Made by a program: the position numbers and the translations under genes. From Craspedostauros australis (Eukaryota > Bacillariophyta > Bacillariophyceae > Mastogloiales > Achnanthaceae): a stretch of DNA of 64,000 nt. Location of the stretch: contig JAMXDE010000004.1 of the NCBI GenBank assembly GCA_026770025.1, positions 2,232,001 to 2,296,000 on the forward strand, read 5' to 3'. Under the pieces are notes generated by a model. That model saw nothing but the letters and a program-made list of their open reading frames with translations. It was not told where the DNA came from and ran no database searches. Positions 54,528-64,000 of this stretch are shown here, in pieces (position 1 is the first letter of the stretch; each line of letters begins with the position of its first letter).

Positions 54528-55973
54528 GTGGACATTGACATCGTTCTAGTAACGAACGGCAACACCGCCAACAAAGTCAACAACAAAACGAAGCAGGCAT
54601 CGACGACCAGAATACAAATCCCCGTCGTCGGTCCCATCCTGCAGGCGCTACCGTTGCCCGTCGGCAGCGAGCTGATCCTGGATCCGCCGACGCCGTTGCA
54701 ATGGAAGACGATCGAGGAATGCGTCCAAATTCACAACGACAGGGAAGAGCAGCCGACAGACACCGTCGTCAAGGCCACCGTCGATGCGGCACCCCTCGTG
54801 GCCATCCTCGATCACCAATACGATGACAACGGCAACAGCAACTACCTCGCCGATGGACGATACGCCACACTGGCTGCCATCGTCGGCATCTCCACGTCGT
54901 CGTCGGCCGCCACGACGATTGACACGACCGACACGGCCAGCTTCCGCGAATCCCTCATGGGCGTGCATTCCGAATCCAACATGCTCAATTCGCAGGAAAG
55001 CCGCATTCGGTTGACCGGCATCGGACGTGCCAAGTTGCATCATTTTACTGATGAGGAAACAACGTTTGACGTCGTGTTTCGGGAACAGAAAGAAGCGGCG
55101 GCCGCGGCGGAAGGCGAGGACGAAGATGAAAACGAAGAAGACAATTCCAACAAGAACATACCAGAAGGCATGTCGCAAGAGGAACTGTGGCGTATGCAGC
55201 AGCGACAGCAACAGCAACAACGCAGTGGTGATCACATGTACGGCGATGTCAACAATCCACAAAAACATAACAGCGATGAGGACGAGGATGATGACGCCAT
55301 GGCGCACATGATCATTGACACCGAAAGCCGCATCCTTAAACCGAGATGAATCTCCTCATGGACAGCAACGATTTGGAGTTGGCCTTCGAGCAGTGGGAGG
55401 ATCTGGATGGCATCGGTCAGCTCTTTGCCGACGACTACGATGCCAAGAAATCGCCGCCGCTGCCGCAACGTCTCGTCAACGGGAACCGCCAGCGCGAGGC
55501 GTCGCCGCAAGTTCAGAAACAGCAGCAGAAGCTCAAACCGCAGTTGCAGACCCATTTCATCCAGTCCAATCAATCCAGATCCATCTCCAAATCGGCGCAG
55601 GAGCTGCTGCAAAAGACCAACTACGGCATGGGATGCTTGCCAACGTCGTACACAGCTGCCATGGCCCGCGGCGGAAACGCCAGCGCGCAGCCTCTCACTG
55701 CCATGGTCCAGGTGCTGCTGGAGAGAGCTGCGTCCGTACTATTCGCAAGAACAGCTCAAGTCGGAGTCGTTTGGCTACACCGCTCTTTCACTGGTGGCGC
55801 TATCCAGCTTGCAGTGCACCATCTCGACGCAGCAACTATCGATGACGCTGCAAACCACGGACATGGTCGAGTGTCTGGAATGGATGGAGGAGTATTCGAA
55901 TGGATTGCAGGAAATGGCAGAAAGTCGCAAGCAGGAGCTGTTGGATTGTGGTGAACGCACGGGGGATTTGTGA
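54528..55973 (+). pseudogene. LON-domain-like protein gene with two frame breaks
   Basis: The first frame (to 55349) carries the pattern PLPVGSELILDPPTP, ATLAAIVGIS and RIRLTGIGRAKL, which resembles the PUA-like N-terminal domain of Lon-type proteins. The reading then moves to another frame at an ATGA overlap (55346-55349), giving LELAFEQWEDLDGIGQLFAD. It returns to the first frame in a GAGAGAG run near 55725 and ends with a helical stretch (RPYYSQEQLKSESFGYTAL, then TTDMVECLEWMEE) typical of the LON domain's C-terminal helices. There is no AAA or protease part. No ATG opens the first frame, so a 5' exon or the true N-terminus is missing. It is either a decaying gene or one with two sequence errors. 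Confidence 0.55.
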
Positions 55974-57857
55974 AGCGGCGATGCAACACTGTGGAACGCG
56001 ACGTGACGCGACGTGACGCGACGATGATGGATTAATTGAGGCACATAGTAGTAGAGCAATGCTTCAGTCCTACGATTATGTATGATCGACGATGCGGTGC
56101 AAACACCTAGCCCGTATTCGATTTACATGATGGGGATGATACTGCCAAGAGAAACAGTTCCTTGCAGCTGACGTCGTTGTGCAAGCCGTCTCGCCAACCT
56201 CGTCCATTCTTGTTTCCATTCCATACGTTTGGTATCTCAAGTCAAGCAAATGCAGGTATCGGGAGAATCACATTACGATCCACTCGACTCTTCCACGGTA
56301 TCACCTCCAACCCAACCGACGAACAGAGAGCTCCGATTGCAGCATGGATGGGGACACCCACGCTACCATTCTGATGTGATGAACACGAAGTCTACATGTG
56401 TTTGGAAGGTGCACAACAGAGCGCCTACACCAAGTGGCGAAACGCCTGATGCACTTGAAGACAATTGCGAACGTGGGTGACAACTCCTGCAATTATGTGA
56501 CTGAAGCACGAAGGCTACCAATGGGGATGCTTTCCATTCATTGATGAACCATAAATTATGTGGCTGAAGAGGAATTGTTATGTGCATGGGGACGTTGTCG
56601 AGGCTGTGATACAATTGCAATTAGGGGAGAGATGACAAGTTGCGAAGGTGTGAGGTTCAGCGATTGTTCGCCTGTCGTGACAGGACCAGTTTCCAGACAT
56701 TGTTTCTCCTCCCAGCCCACGCTTCAACATCTTTGTTGTTTTTCTCAGTGCTTCTCTGGGTGCATCACATTCATAATGAATTGGAAAGAGCAGATTTGCG
56801 CCAGGACCAACAATAAAGAGGTTCGCATTTATCGTATCGTATGTTATGGTGTGGTATTGTGTTCTGCACCATGGTAGAATATGTACCATGCAAATGGACG
56901 TGCTGTTCCCTCCATCACATGATAGCATCAAATCTGAGGCTTCCTTCGCATCCTTGGACGGGAAGGTTGAGGTTCGTCGGCAGCTAGGGAAGCCATCGCG
57001 TGGAAGGTCGGCCGATTCAGCAAGGGAACACACGCACGAGCCATACAAAGAGGTACCACATCCATAATTGGATGACGTTGAACTTTCTCGTGATCCTGGA
57101 GAGCTTGGTGTAGAATTCTACCCTTGCACATTGCCAACTCAGAGGACGCAACCTCCGATGCCGAGAATCAAAGTGAAGCCTCCCGAGAAGCAAACCCGAA
57201 TTACACCACAGAGATGACCAACCACCAAGCAAACATTCGCAGCAAGGCTTGCAATGCGATGCGCACCAGCGTTCGACTCTGATACGACCACATCTGGTGC
57301 AGGAGGATGGTGGAAGAATTCATTCATCTGCGGCATGGCTTCAACGCACGTCGCGGTGTTCATCGCTTGTCGGCCCGCTCCGCCCCGCCGCTCGAGAAAT
57401 CATTTGTCCTCCTCCAAAACCGATCTTGTCAGTCTCATAAAACCAATCGACCACCAGATTGCAAGACATCACATCACCACAGAACAGACAACAGCCAACA
57501 ACCGTTAACCAACAACCATCGCAAGGTGAGCACAGGTCAATCCGAGGCTGAAGAGACGACGAGCTATCCAAAGACGCTACGGATCCTCACCCTGTCTTCC
57601 CATGACAATACCAGACTCGCACTAGGCAACATCTTGCTGCCGAATCCTCCAACTCTGCCAGCCTTCATTGACTCACGCTTTCCCTTTCCACATCACCGTT
57701 GCTTTCGCATGCACACCTCGTCGAATCATCGCAACATCCTGCTGATTCCACAATCTATCTGTGCTCTATTCGGATTCATCGCGAACTTGGCGCACACACA
57801 ATTGATCCAACCACTCTCGTTACGACAACGGCAACGACAACGACAACGACAGCAACC
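55974..57857. other. Unassigned DNA and 5' leader of the secreted repeat gene
   Basis: No gene supported on either strand. GTGACGCGAC units occur near 56003-56022. The last 300 bp lead into the signal-peptide gene and contain a CGACAACGACAACGAC run directly before its ATG. Confidence 0.45.
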
Positions 57858-60826
57858 ATGATCTACGCCAAGGCAGCCTTCGTCGCTTTTCTCGCTCTCG
57901 CCGACACGGCAACGGTCCACGCTGTGCTCCGCGGCAACAGGACCCCCTTGGACCCAACTAAGGAACTCCGCACGGCGATGAACAAGATCCGCGCCCTCAA
58001 GGTCGGCGCTGATGACAACGCGAAGGCGACGAAACAAAACAAGGGCGAACGAGAGCCACCCACTGAGAACCCGGCTGCTGCAGCAACAGCCGCGCCAACC
58101 GCATTGCCTACTGGGCCGCCGACAGGCTTGATTTCGGAGATGCCCTCGATGACACCTGTGGCCCAGCCAACCGCGTCGCCGACCTCTCAACCGACTCTCC
58201 TGCCAACATCAAAGCCAACAGCCGCTCCAGCCATCTTCGATTCTACCATCGAAGTTTTTTGCAAGCCCGATGGAATCACCGCCCTCTCATCACAAGAGGT
58301 AAGCGCCAAGACCATCATCTGCGATGCGAACAAGCCATCCTGCCGCGAGGCCGTGACTGCCGTGAGGGAATCCGAGCAGCTGCAGAACTTCTTCGCGTGC
58401 GCTGGAGACCTCGGGGAAGGAGCCGCACGCAAGCTCTTCCAAAAGTACTCGTCGAATGACATCCTTGTTGGCCAATTGGTCCTGATCGCTGCCACCAACG
58501 CAATCCTCGTCACCGAACGTCCGGATGCCATGAAGGCAGCTTGCGCGGCCATCGCGGCGATGCAATCGCCTGCCGTCGCGGACCCATGCTGCCAAGGATC
58601 GTCTGGATGCACCTCAGTCACCGGTTCCGCCTCCAACTCCCCGCCATTCATGACCATCGCCATCACGGCATGTACTGGCGACAGCGCTTGCAAGGACATG
58701 GGCCCCAATCCCCTCATCCTCGGTTCCTCCTGCACTGGCACGAGTGCATGCGAGTTGATGAATGAGAACGAGGCCAATCCCTTCATCACTGGAGTCACCT
58801 TCGTTGGTGAGATGGCATGCACCACCCCTCAATCTTGCGAGGGAGTGGGACGCCGCTCCCATGGCGATGTCACCATCCAGACCGGCGCATGCATTGGATC
58901 AGATGCATGCAACTCCGCTGGACGCCGCGTCGTGCAGAAGTCACCATCATATCGCTTCCGCAGCCACATCGACATTGGCCCGAATGCGTGCGTAGGCGCC
59001 AACGCCTGCAAGGATGCCCATTCCACTGTCAACCATGGTACTGCTGGCAAGCCTGCAGGCAGCCTGACCATTGGTGCTGGTGGTTGCGCTGCCGATGGGT
59101 CATGCGAGAAGATGGGCTTCAGTGACAGGATGAGAACCGACATCGTCGTTCCTCCAGCTGGATGCGGCAGTGTCGAAGGCTGCAGAGGATGCATGACGAA
59201 GGATGAGTGCAGCCCTGATGAATTCTACTTCATCAGCGATATCGATGGAGCCTGTCCTAAGGGAGGCAGCAGCTCGGGGGAAATCCTACTGGGGACAAAG
59301 TGGAGGAGTACTGTACTGGCAAGGACACCTTGCCCACAGACTCTCCAACTTTTTCTCCCACTCCTTTCCCCACACCCCTCACGTCCAGCCCAACCAGCGC
59401 CCCATCCAACTCGCCGTCTCGGACGCCCTCATATTCTCCGTCAGACGCGCCATCCCGAGCCCCGTCTGAGATGCCGTCAGATATCCCGAGCTCGCTCCCG
59501 TCGAGCAGTCCATCACAAGTCCCGTCTGAGGTGCCGTCCGCACAGCCCTCCGACCTTCCGTCCGAGGAGCCGTCAGCACAGCCCTCCCATCTTCCTTCCC
59601 CACAGCCCTCCGACCTTCCGTCCGAAGTGCCCTCCCAACAGCCCTCCCAACAGCCGACCGAGGTGCCGTCCGCACAGCCCTCCCAACAGCCGTCTGAGGC
59701 GCCGTCCACCCAACCATCTGACATGCCGTCAGTTTCTCCAAGCTCACAGCCTTCGCAAGGGCCTACAACAACAAGTCGTCCAACTATCCTCCTGCCATCC
59801 TTGAACGTAGGATGTCTCTCAGAACCAGGTAACGGCGCATCAATGTTCAATGCGATCTCTACTGACATGTTCTGCGATGATGTGGGAGGCACATGCGAGA
59901 ACTTCGTCTCCATGGTTGATGCTCTGGCTGACGAGGGCAAGCGCAACATGATCAAGAGCATCTTTGGATGTGATGAGCAGGACCCTCCAACGATCGTGTC
60001 GACGGAGGTGGCGCAGGCACGCTTTGATAAGATCAAGAACGACCAAAGCGTGACCGAAGCTTTGTTGGAGATCGTGGAGACCAAGACGCTCTTCACTGGC
60101 AGCGCGTCTGTGGTGACGGATGCGTGCGGTTCCTCGTGCTGCACTGGTGAAGATGCCTGCACCAGTGGAGCTGGCGGCGGTGTCATAACGGTGAGCTCAG
60201 GGTCCTGTACCGGACAGCTGTCATGCTCAGAAGCACGTCCCAACGCAATCATACTTGACAGTTGCAAGAGCATAAATTCTTGTGGTCAGTTTGGCATTTT
60301 CTTTCCATCTGAGCCAGCTCTTGGGGTCGAGACCGGTTTCAGGGTGATCGGACCAGGAGCTTGTCTCGGAACGGTGAGTTGCGGTGCTCTTGGATCTAAT
60401 GTCTATGGCAATATACGAGTGGGAGATGGAGCATGCGATGCAACCAGAGCATGCGCTAGCACTGGATCGCGCAGCACCCAATTGTCTACAACGGCACCGA
60501 TTGTGGTAAGTATCTTCATTGGAAAGAATGCGTGCAAAGGGGAAAGAGCTTGCGGCGCATTGCATCAGCGCGCAAAGACCAAAATTGCAGGAAGCTTGAC
60601 TGTCGAAGACGGTGCCTGCTCGGGAGACAGCACGTGCAGAGATGTTGCCAACACTGACGATGCAACCAATGACCTCATTATCAAAAAAGGAATCTGCCAA
60701 TTGAGCTCCTCCTGCCGAGACTGCGCCCAAGGAGAAATGTGTTTGTCAGACACAGCAACGTACGTAATTGCCAGCAAATTCACGGATTGCCCTGGACCAG
60801 AGGAAGCTGCTTGTCAAGAACTTTAA
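57858..60826 (+). CDS. Secreted Cys-rich solenoid-like protein with PT and PS linkers (one apparent frameshift)
   Basis: ATG 57858 opens a signal peptide (about residues 1-22, MIYAKAAFVAFLALADTATV). A PT-rich linker follows, then domain 1 with repeats like ACTGDSAC, SCTGTSAC, ACIGSDAC and ACVGANAC. Next comes a hinge (PTDSPTF), a 120-residue PSxxPS linker, and domain 2 with CSEARPNAIILDSCKSINSC-type repeats, ending CQEL. The pairs are mostly C-x5-C every 24-30 residues, suggesting a disulfide-stapled solenoid outside the cell or in the cell wall. The two halves are in different frames: the switch needs one extra base in the G5 run at 59276-59280. It is a paralog of the broken gene at 33683-36405, which breaks within about six codons of the same place. 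Domain 2 could be adhesive or structural; no enzyme motif is seen. Confidence 0.75.
59340..59770 (+). repeat. Coding repeat for the PSxxPS linker
   Basis: Degenerate 12-bp units (CCGTC-GAC, CAGCCCTCC) encode alternating PSDxPS, PSQQPS and PSExPS tetrads, as in many diatom secreted proteins. Confidence 0.85.
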
Positions 60827-61160
60827 TCATCACATACACATCTACACATACGAGCATGCTCCAGCTCGTACTCTATGTTTCTATTTTGTGCTGGCAAAGA
60901 AGAGCACTCTGTGACGATAATGTAAAATCTAGTTTCGCTTTTGTCATCTACACTGTCTCAGTCACTAGTCGAATCAAGGACACCATCTGGGCACCAAATG
61001 TCTCTTTGTCGTTGTCATTGCTGTTGCCGTTGTTGATGTTGTTTTCCGCGGAATGGCAAGCAACGGTCATTGACATCATCACTACCAACACACAAATTGG
61101 ATTCAAGTTGGGAACAGTCCTTGGCGAGTACTACTCCGCTCGCACGAGTTTGCTGTGTGT
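60827..61160. other. 3' flank of the secreted repeat gene
   Basis: Presumed 3' UTR, no gene. Confidence 0.5.
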
Positions 61161-61891
61161 TAGGAATCGGAGGTACGCTTTTACCAAGATACCCATGATT
61201 ACCGCACCTCCCAAGTTGTCAATGACGACTGAATAAATCGACTCTTGTTGATCGCACCCTTGACCCAACGCGAACGTGACTGAACTCAGTCTCACCAAGA
61301 AGGACAGCCTGTCCTCCTCTAACATGACCACCATGGCAATGCACAACAGGGACTCCTGATCCAAGCCGACAAGACATCTCTTGGTCAGTGAGGTATATCC
61401 AAAAGGGGCGCAGGGGCAGTGGGTAGGAATCGTATCCCATTTGGAGAAACAGAAACAAGTGATGCACATGCTCCTGACGGACAAGACCAATCATATGATT
61501 GACAACAAGAAAGATTCAGAAAAGCAATCAAGACCGATCAATTGTAAAACAGGTGGAGTCAACGACAACAAGGGATTGAGATGAAACCTGTGATGAGATG
61601 GATGCATGACTGCGGAATCGTACCGCATGAATGTAGACGAGAATGAAAGTAAGGATATGCATGATGAAGATGCCTGATGAAAGGCATCATGAGATTTATG
61701 CAATGGAGTATGATGAAAGGGCATGACGACAACGATGAATGCAGCAGTATTGCAAGATGTTGCTGCAGAAGATGTCTGATATGAAAACGAAATCAAAAGA
61801 GATGATGAGATTGAGCTCGCAGTTCTAAAACGGTACGATCTAATAACAACTTAGATTCTTACTAACTATAACCCCGGATTTCCAACAGCTG
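61161..61891 (+). repeat. Dispersed repeat family R2, copy b
   Basis: Diverged direct copy of 49958-50636 in the same orientation, sharing GATACCCATGATT, ACAGCCTGTCCTCCTC, CAGTTCTAAAACGGTACGAT and GGATTTCCAAC in the same order. Confidence 0.7.
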
Positions 61892-62419
61892 TGGGAAATG
61901 AGTTGGGACTGTATTTAACAGTAAAGGGTTACATTGAAAGCTGCGGTAAAATTGTACTCCTCCGTCCGCAAACGATTTCGGCACCTTGCCCGCTCGCAGT
62001 TCGTTTTGAACCCCGCTCAGTCCATATGTAAGCTGTGGTAAATTAAAAGGGAAAATCAAGACGAGCTCAAACTGGTTTGATGAATGACCGATGACTGTCG
62101 CAGCTTAGCATCGGGTCATTTTGTTGGCCATGTCATACAATCTCTGCCAGATCTGAACTCTCTTTGACCTTCTCTATGCATACCATATCCTGAGTACCTT
62201 GGTCTGACTCTGTAGATCTGATGTGATACCATTCGTATAGAGCATTCACCTCATCTCACACAGTTAGTCTATCTTCGATAGTGAATCGGGTTATCCGCTA
62301 TTCTCCTATGCGTGCCTGCTGTGACGAATTAGACTAAAATACATACACGCGTCGATAGACACAGCGTGCTGCTCATCGCACACTCCTACCTTCGTCAGAC
62401 TCAACTGAAAGGCAATGCG
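61892..62419. other. Unassigned DNA
   Basis: No gene or repeat recognised. Confidence 0.45.
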
Positions 62420-63095
62420 TCACTCTGCAACATAGCCAATCTTGCCGTCCAACCACTCGCCGTAGACAGGATCAATGCGTGGCTTCGCCACTGCTGCGAG
62501 AAACATCACCGATTGGATTGTGGGCGTGGCTGTGTTTCCGTATCGGACTGGAGAGTCTCCACCTACAATGCACCTTCGCCCACAATAGACAAGTGAACGA
62601 AGAACCACTTCTCATCCACGTGGATGACATCATTCAAGCTCTGAAGCAACCCATCATCTGCGATGTGATTGCCACAGAAGCAAAGGCGATCTGCCATGTG
62701 CTTGTCTGTGAGTCCGAATATGTTCTTGATACGATGCTTCATTGCAATGCTCATATCGTGTAGCGTAGTTGGTGGCACACCAGGGCAGCAGCAGTTGTGC
62801 AGATGGTTGCCGCATCGTTGTCGTCAAGCACCCGAAGGCGCGTCTTGAGATCCTTCCTATCCTACTTATGTGCTCTACTGCAAACATCATGATGTGGCAG
62901 CAACCTCCAAGATGATTGGAAGTTTCAGACCATAGCCTTTCTCACATTGGTCATCATTTTCTGGACCGTGGTGCGATAAATGTCGTAGAGTGCCTTCAGA
63001 TGATCGAGCACCCCTCCCTTGAAACGGCCGTTGGCTTACGACAGCAAGAGCGCCACAACGATCTGAGTCCGTTCGTCTGCAGATAAACCTATCCT
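62420..63095 (-). pseudogene. Mariner-like transposase remnant
   Basis: On the minus strand, from 63095 downward, a helix-turn-helix part reads LSADERTQIVVALLLS, an in-frame TAA, then ANGRFKGGVLDHL. Further frame breaks lead to NDVIHVDEKWFF (first catalytic Asp region), a TAG stop, and QSVMFLAAVAKPRIDP followed by EWLDGKIGYV. This order matches plant-type mariner-like transposases. The second and third catalytic Asp regions are missing. Confidence 0.8.
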
Positions 63096-63269
63096 CTTCT
63101 TGCATACCGTCAATTTCATCGTCTAGATGAGACTTGTGACAAGAAATATGCGAAGGGCTCTTGTCTGAAGCTACGCACTGAGGAATTGGCAAGAGGAATC
63201 AGGGGACTGTCGATGCCAACAAGTCAGAGCGAAACGGGCAAGTTCCAGTGCGCAACGCACAGCATTCAC
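63096..63269. other. Flank of the mariner remnant
   Basis: Possibly the 5' portion of the dead element; nothing else seen. Confidence 0.35.
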
Positions 63270-63870
63270 AAATGTTGGCAAGTTCCACACATAGAGACTA
63301 TTTGCTCGACTGATAATGGTGGTGGTGGTGTTACGATTTCAATTCCTATTTCATTACATTGTTGTTCCGATGGCCCGACTATGAGTTGGTACGCAAGATG
63401 CTCTCTTGCTGTTTCTTGTGTTTCTCTCTTTCTCTATTCTGTATTGTTACTGCACAATACTACGTATTCGATACACACTCGATTGTCTCCTCTCATATTG
63501 ACCTACTACTTCATGGGTAGTCATCAATATCTTGTCCAAACTCCTCCTTGCATAGCCACAATCTCCATGAAACCATGGTCATAGAATCTTTGGCTTCTTG
63601 TTCTGATGCGAAGTCAGCTGTTGACGTAGTGACACAATGACATTGTGTAAATGCCAGCTGTCGTTCCATGCTCCTTCAGATTCCATATTCCGTTGATGAT
63701 GTAGATGGGAGGCAAGGTATTGTCATTTGGAGTTCAGTTGTGAAGTACATCGATCTGGACTCGATGTCACTTGTTTCTGTCAAATGGATGGACAGAGTTG
63801 GATTTTCGTGTGCTGTTGTGACACGATCCGGAAGGGATGGCCTAGTTGACTGCCAGATTTGAGGAATCTG
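63270..63870 (+). repeat. Dispersed repeat family R1, copy b
   Basis: Diverged match to 42863-43440: GGCAAGTTCC, CTATTTCATTACATTG, CGACTATGAGTTGGTACG, and ATTCCGTTGATGATG against ATTCCGTCAATGATG. Its last part matches the reverse complement of about 51890-51920. Confidence 0.6.
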
Positions 63871-64000
63871 ATGGTGAAGTCAACTTGGGGCGACCGTCTG
63901 GAGATTAGTAGTATGTGACAATGAAGTAGATTAGTGTTGTTGTGCTGATCTTGAGTTGTGCTATTTGTTATTTGAATAGTCTGCATTGTGAGTTGATCAG

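Noticed and set aside
56578-57048. Minus-strand 156-codon frame
   Set aside because: No domain and atypical composition; region treated as intergenic.
59300-60826. Second half of the secreted repeat gene as a separate gene
   Set aside because: No ATG at its start, and the minus-strand paralog has the same two-module order joined by the same hinge.

Overview
The window reads as nuclear DNA of a eukaryotic microalga, most likely a diatom. Supporting evidence: short GT-AG introns at two loci, a tRNA gene with a T-run pol III stop, TTAGGG-type repeats, secreted Cys-rich proteins with long PT/PS linkers, acidic DDDVS-type C-termini, and a mix of piggyBac, plant-type mariner and Ty1/copia remnants. 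The diatom assignment is an inference from gene content, since no marker gene is present.

Layout. 0.7-7.4 kb: a spliced kinesin-light-chain-like TPR gene, a tRNA-Thr(TGT), and a membrane RING-H2 E3 ligase gene. 8.2-11.9 kb: a 3.6-kb element with 111-bp perfect terminal inverted repeats and a possible 4-bp target duplication. It has no recognisable transposase and carries an interstitial telomere-like stretch. 12.5-42.3 kb: three paralogous STAND/AAA_16 ATPase genes (copies 1-3, about 1400 residues each), separated by an apparently intact piggyBac transposase gene, an apparently intact mariner-like transposase gene and a decayed secreted repeat-protein gene. The second gap contains 48-bp perfect inverted repeats 9.6 kb apart. 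43-45 kb: a broken Ty1/copia reverse transcriptase-RNase H. 45.3-48.1 kb: a spliced PB1-ZZ gene resembling p62/NBR1 autophagy receptors. 48-54 kb: mostly repeats and a dead piggyBac fragment. 54.5-56 kb: a LON-like gene with two frame breaks. 57.9-60.8 kb: the better-preserved paralog of the secreted repeat protein. 61-64 kb: dispersed repeats and a dead mariner fragment.

The most interesting signal is the STAND trio. Their N-terminal ATPase halves are almost identical. Between copies 2 and 3 a 195-residue helical window differs at 54 positions with no gaps, while the following 247 residues are identical. That is the shape of a receptor family with a conserved engine and a variable sensor, homogenised by gene conversion. 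The function is not known; a sensing or immune-like role is inference.

Several coding breaks fall in homopolymers or dinucleotide runs, so some 'pseudogenes' may be assembly errors. Region coordinates without a gene are given as approximate where a boundary could not be seen.
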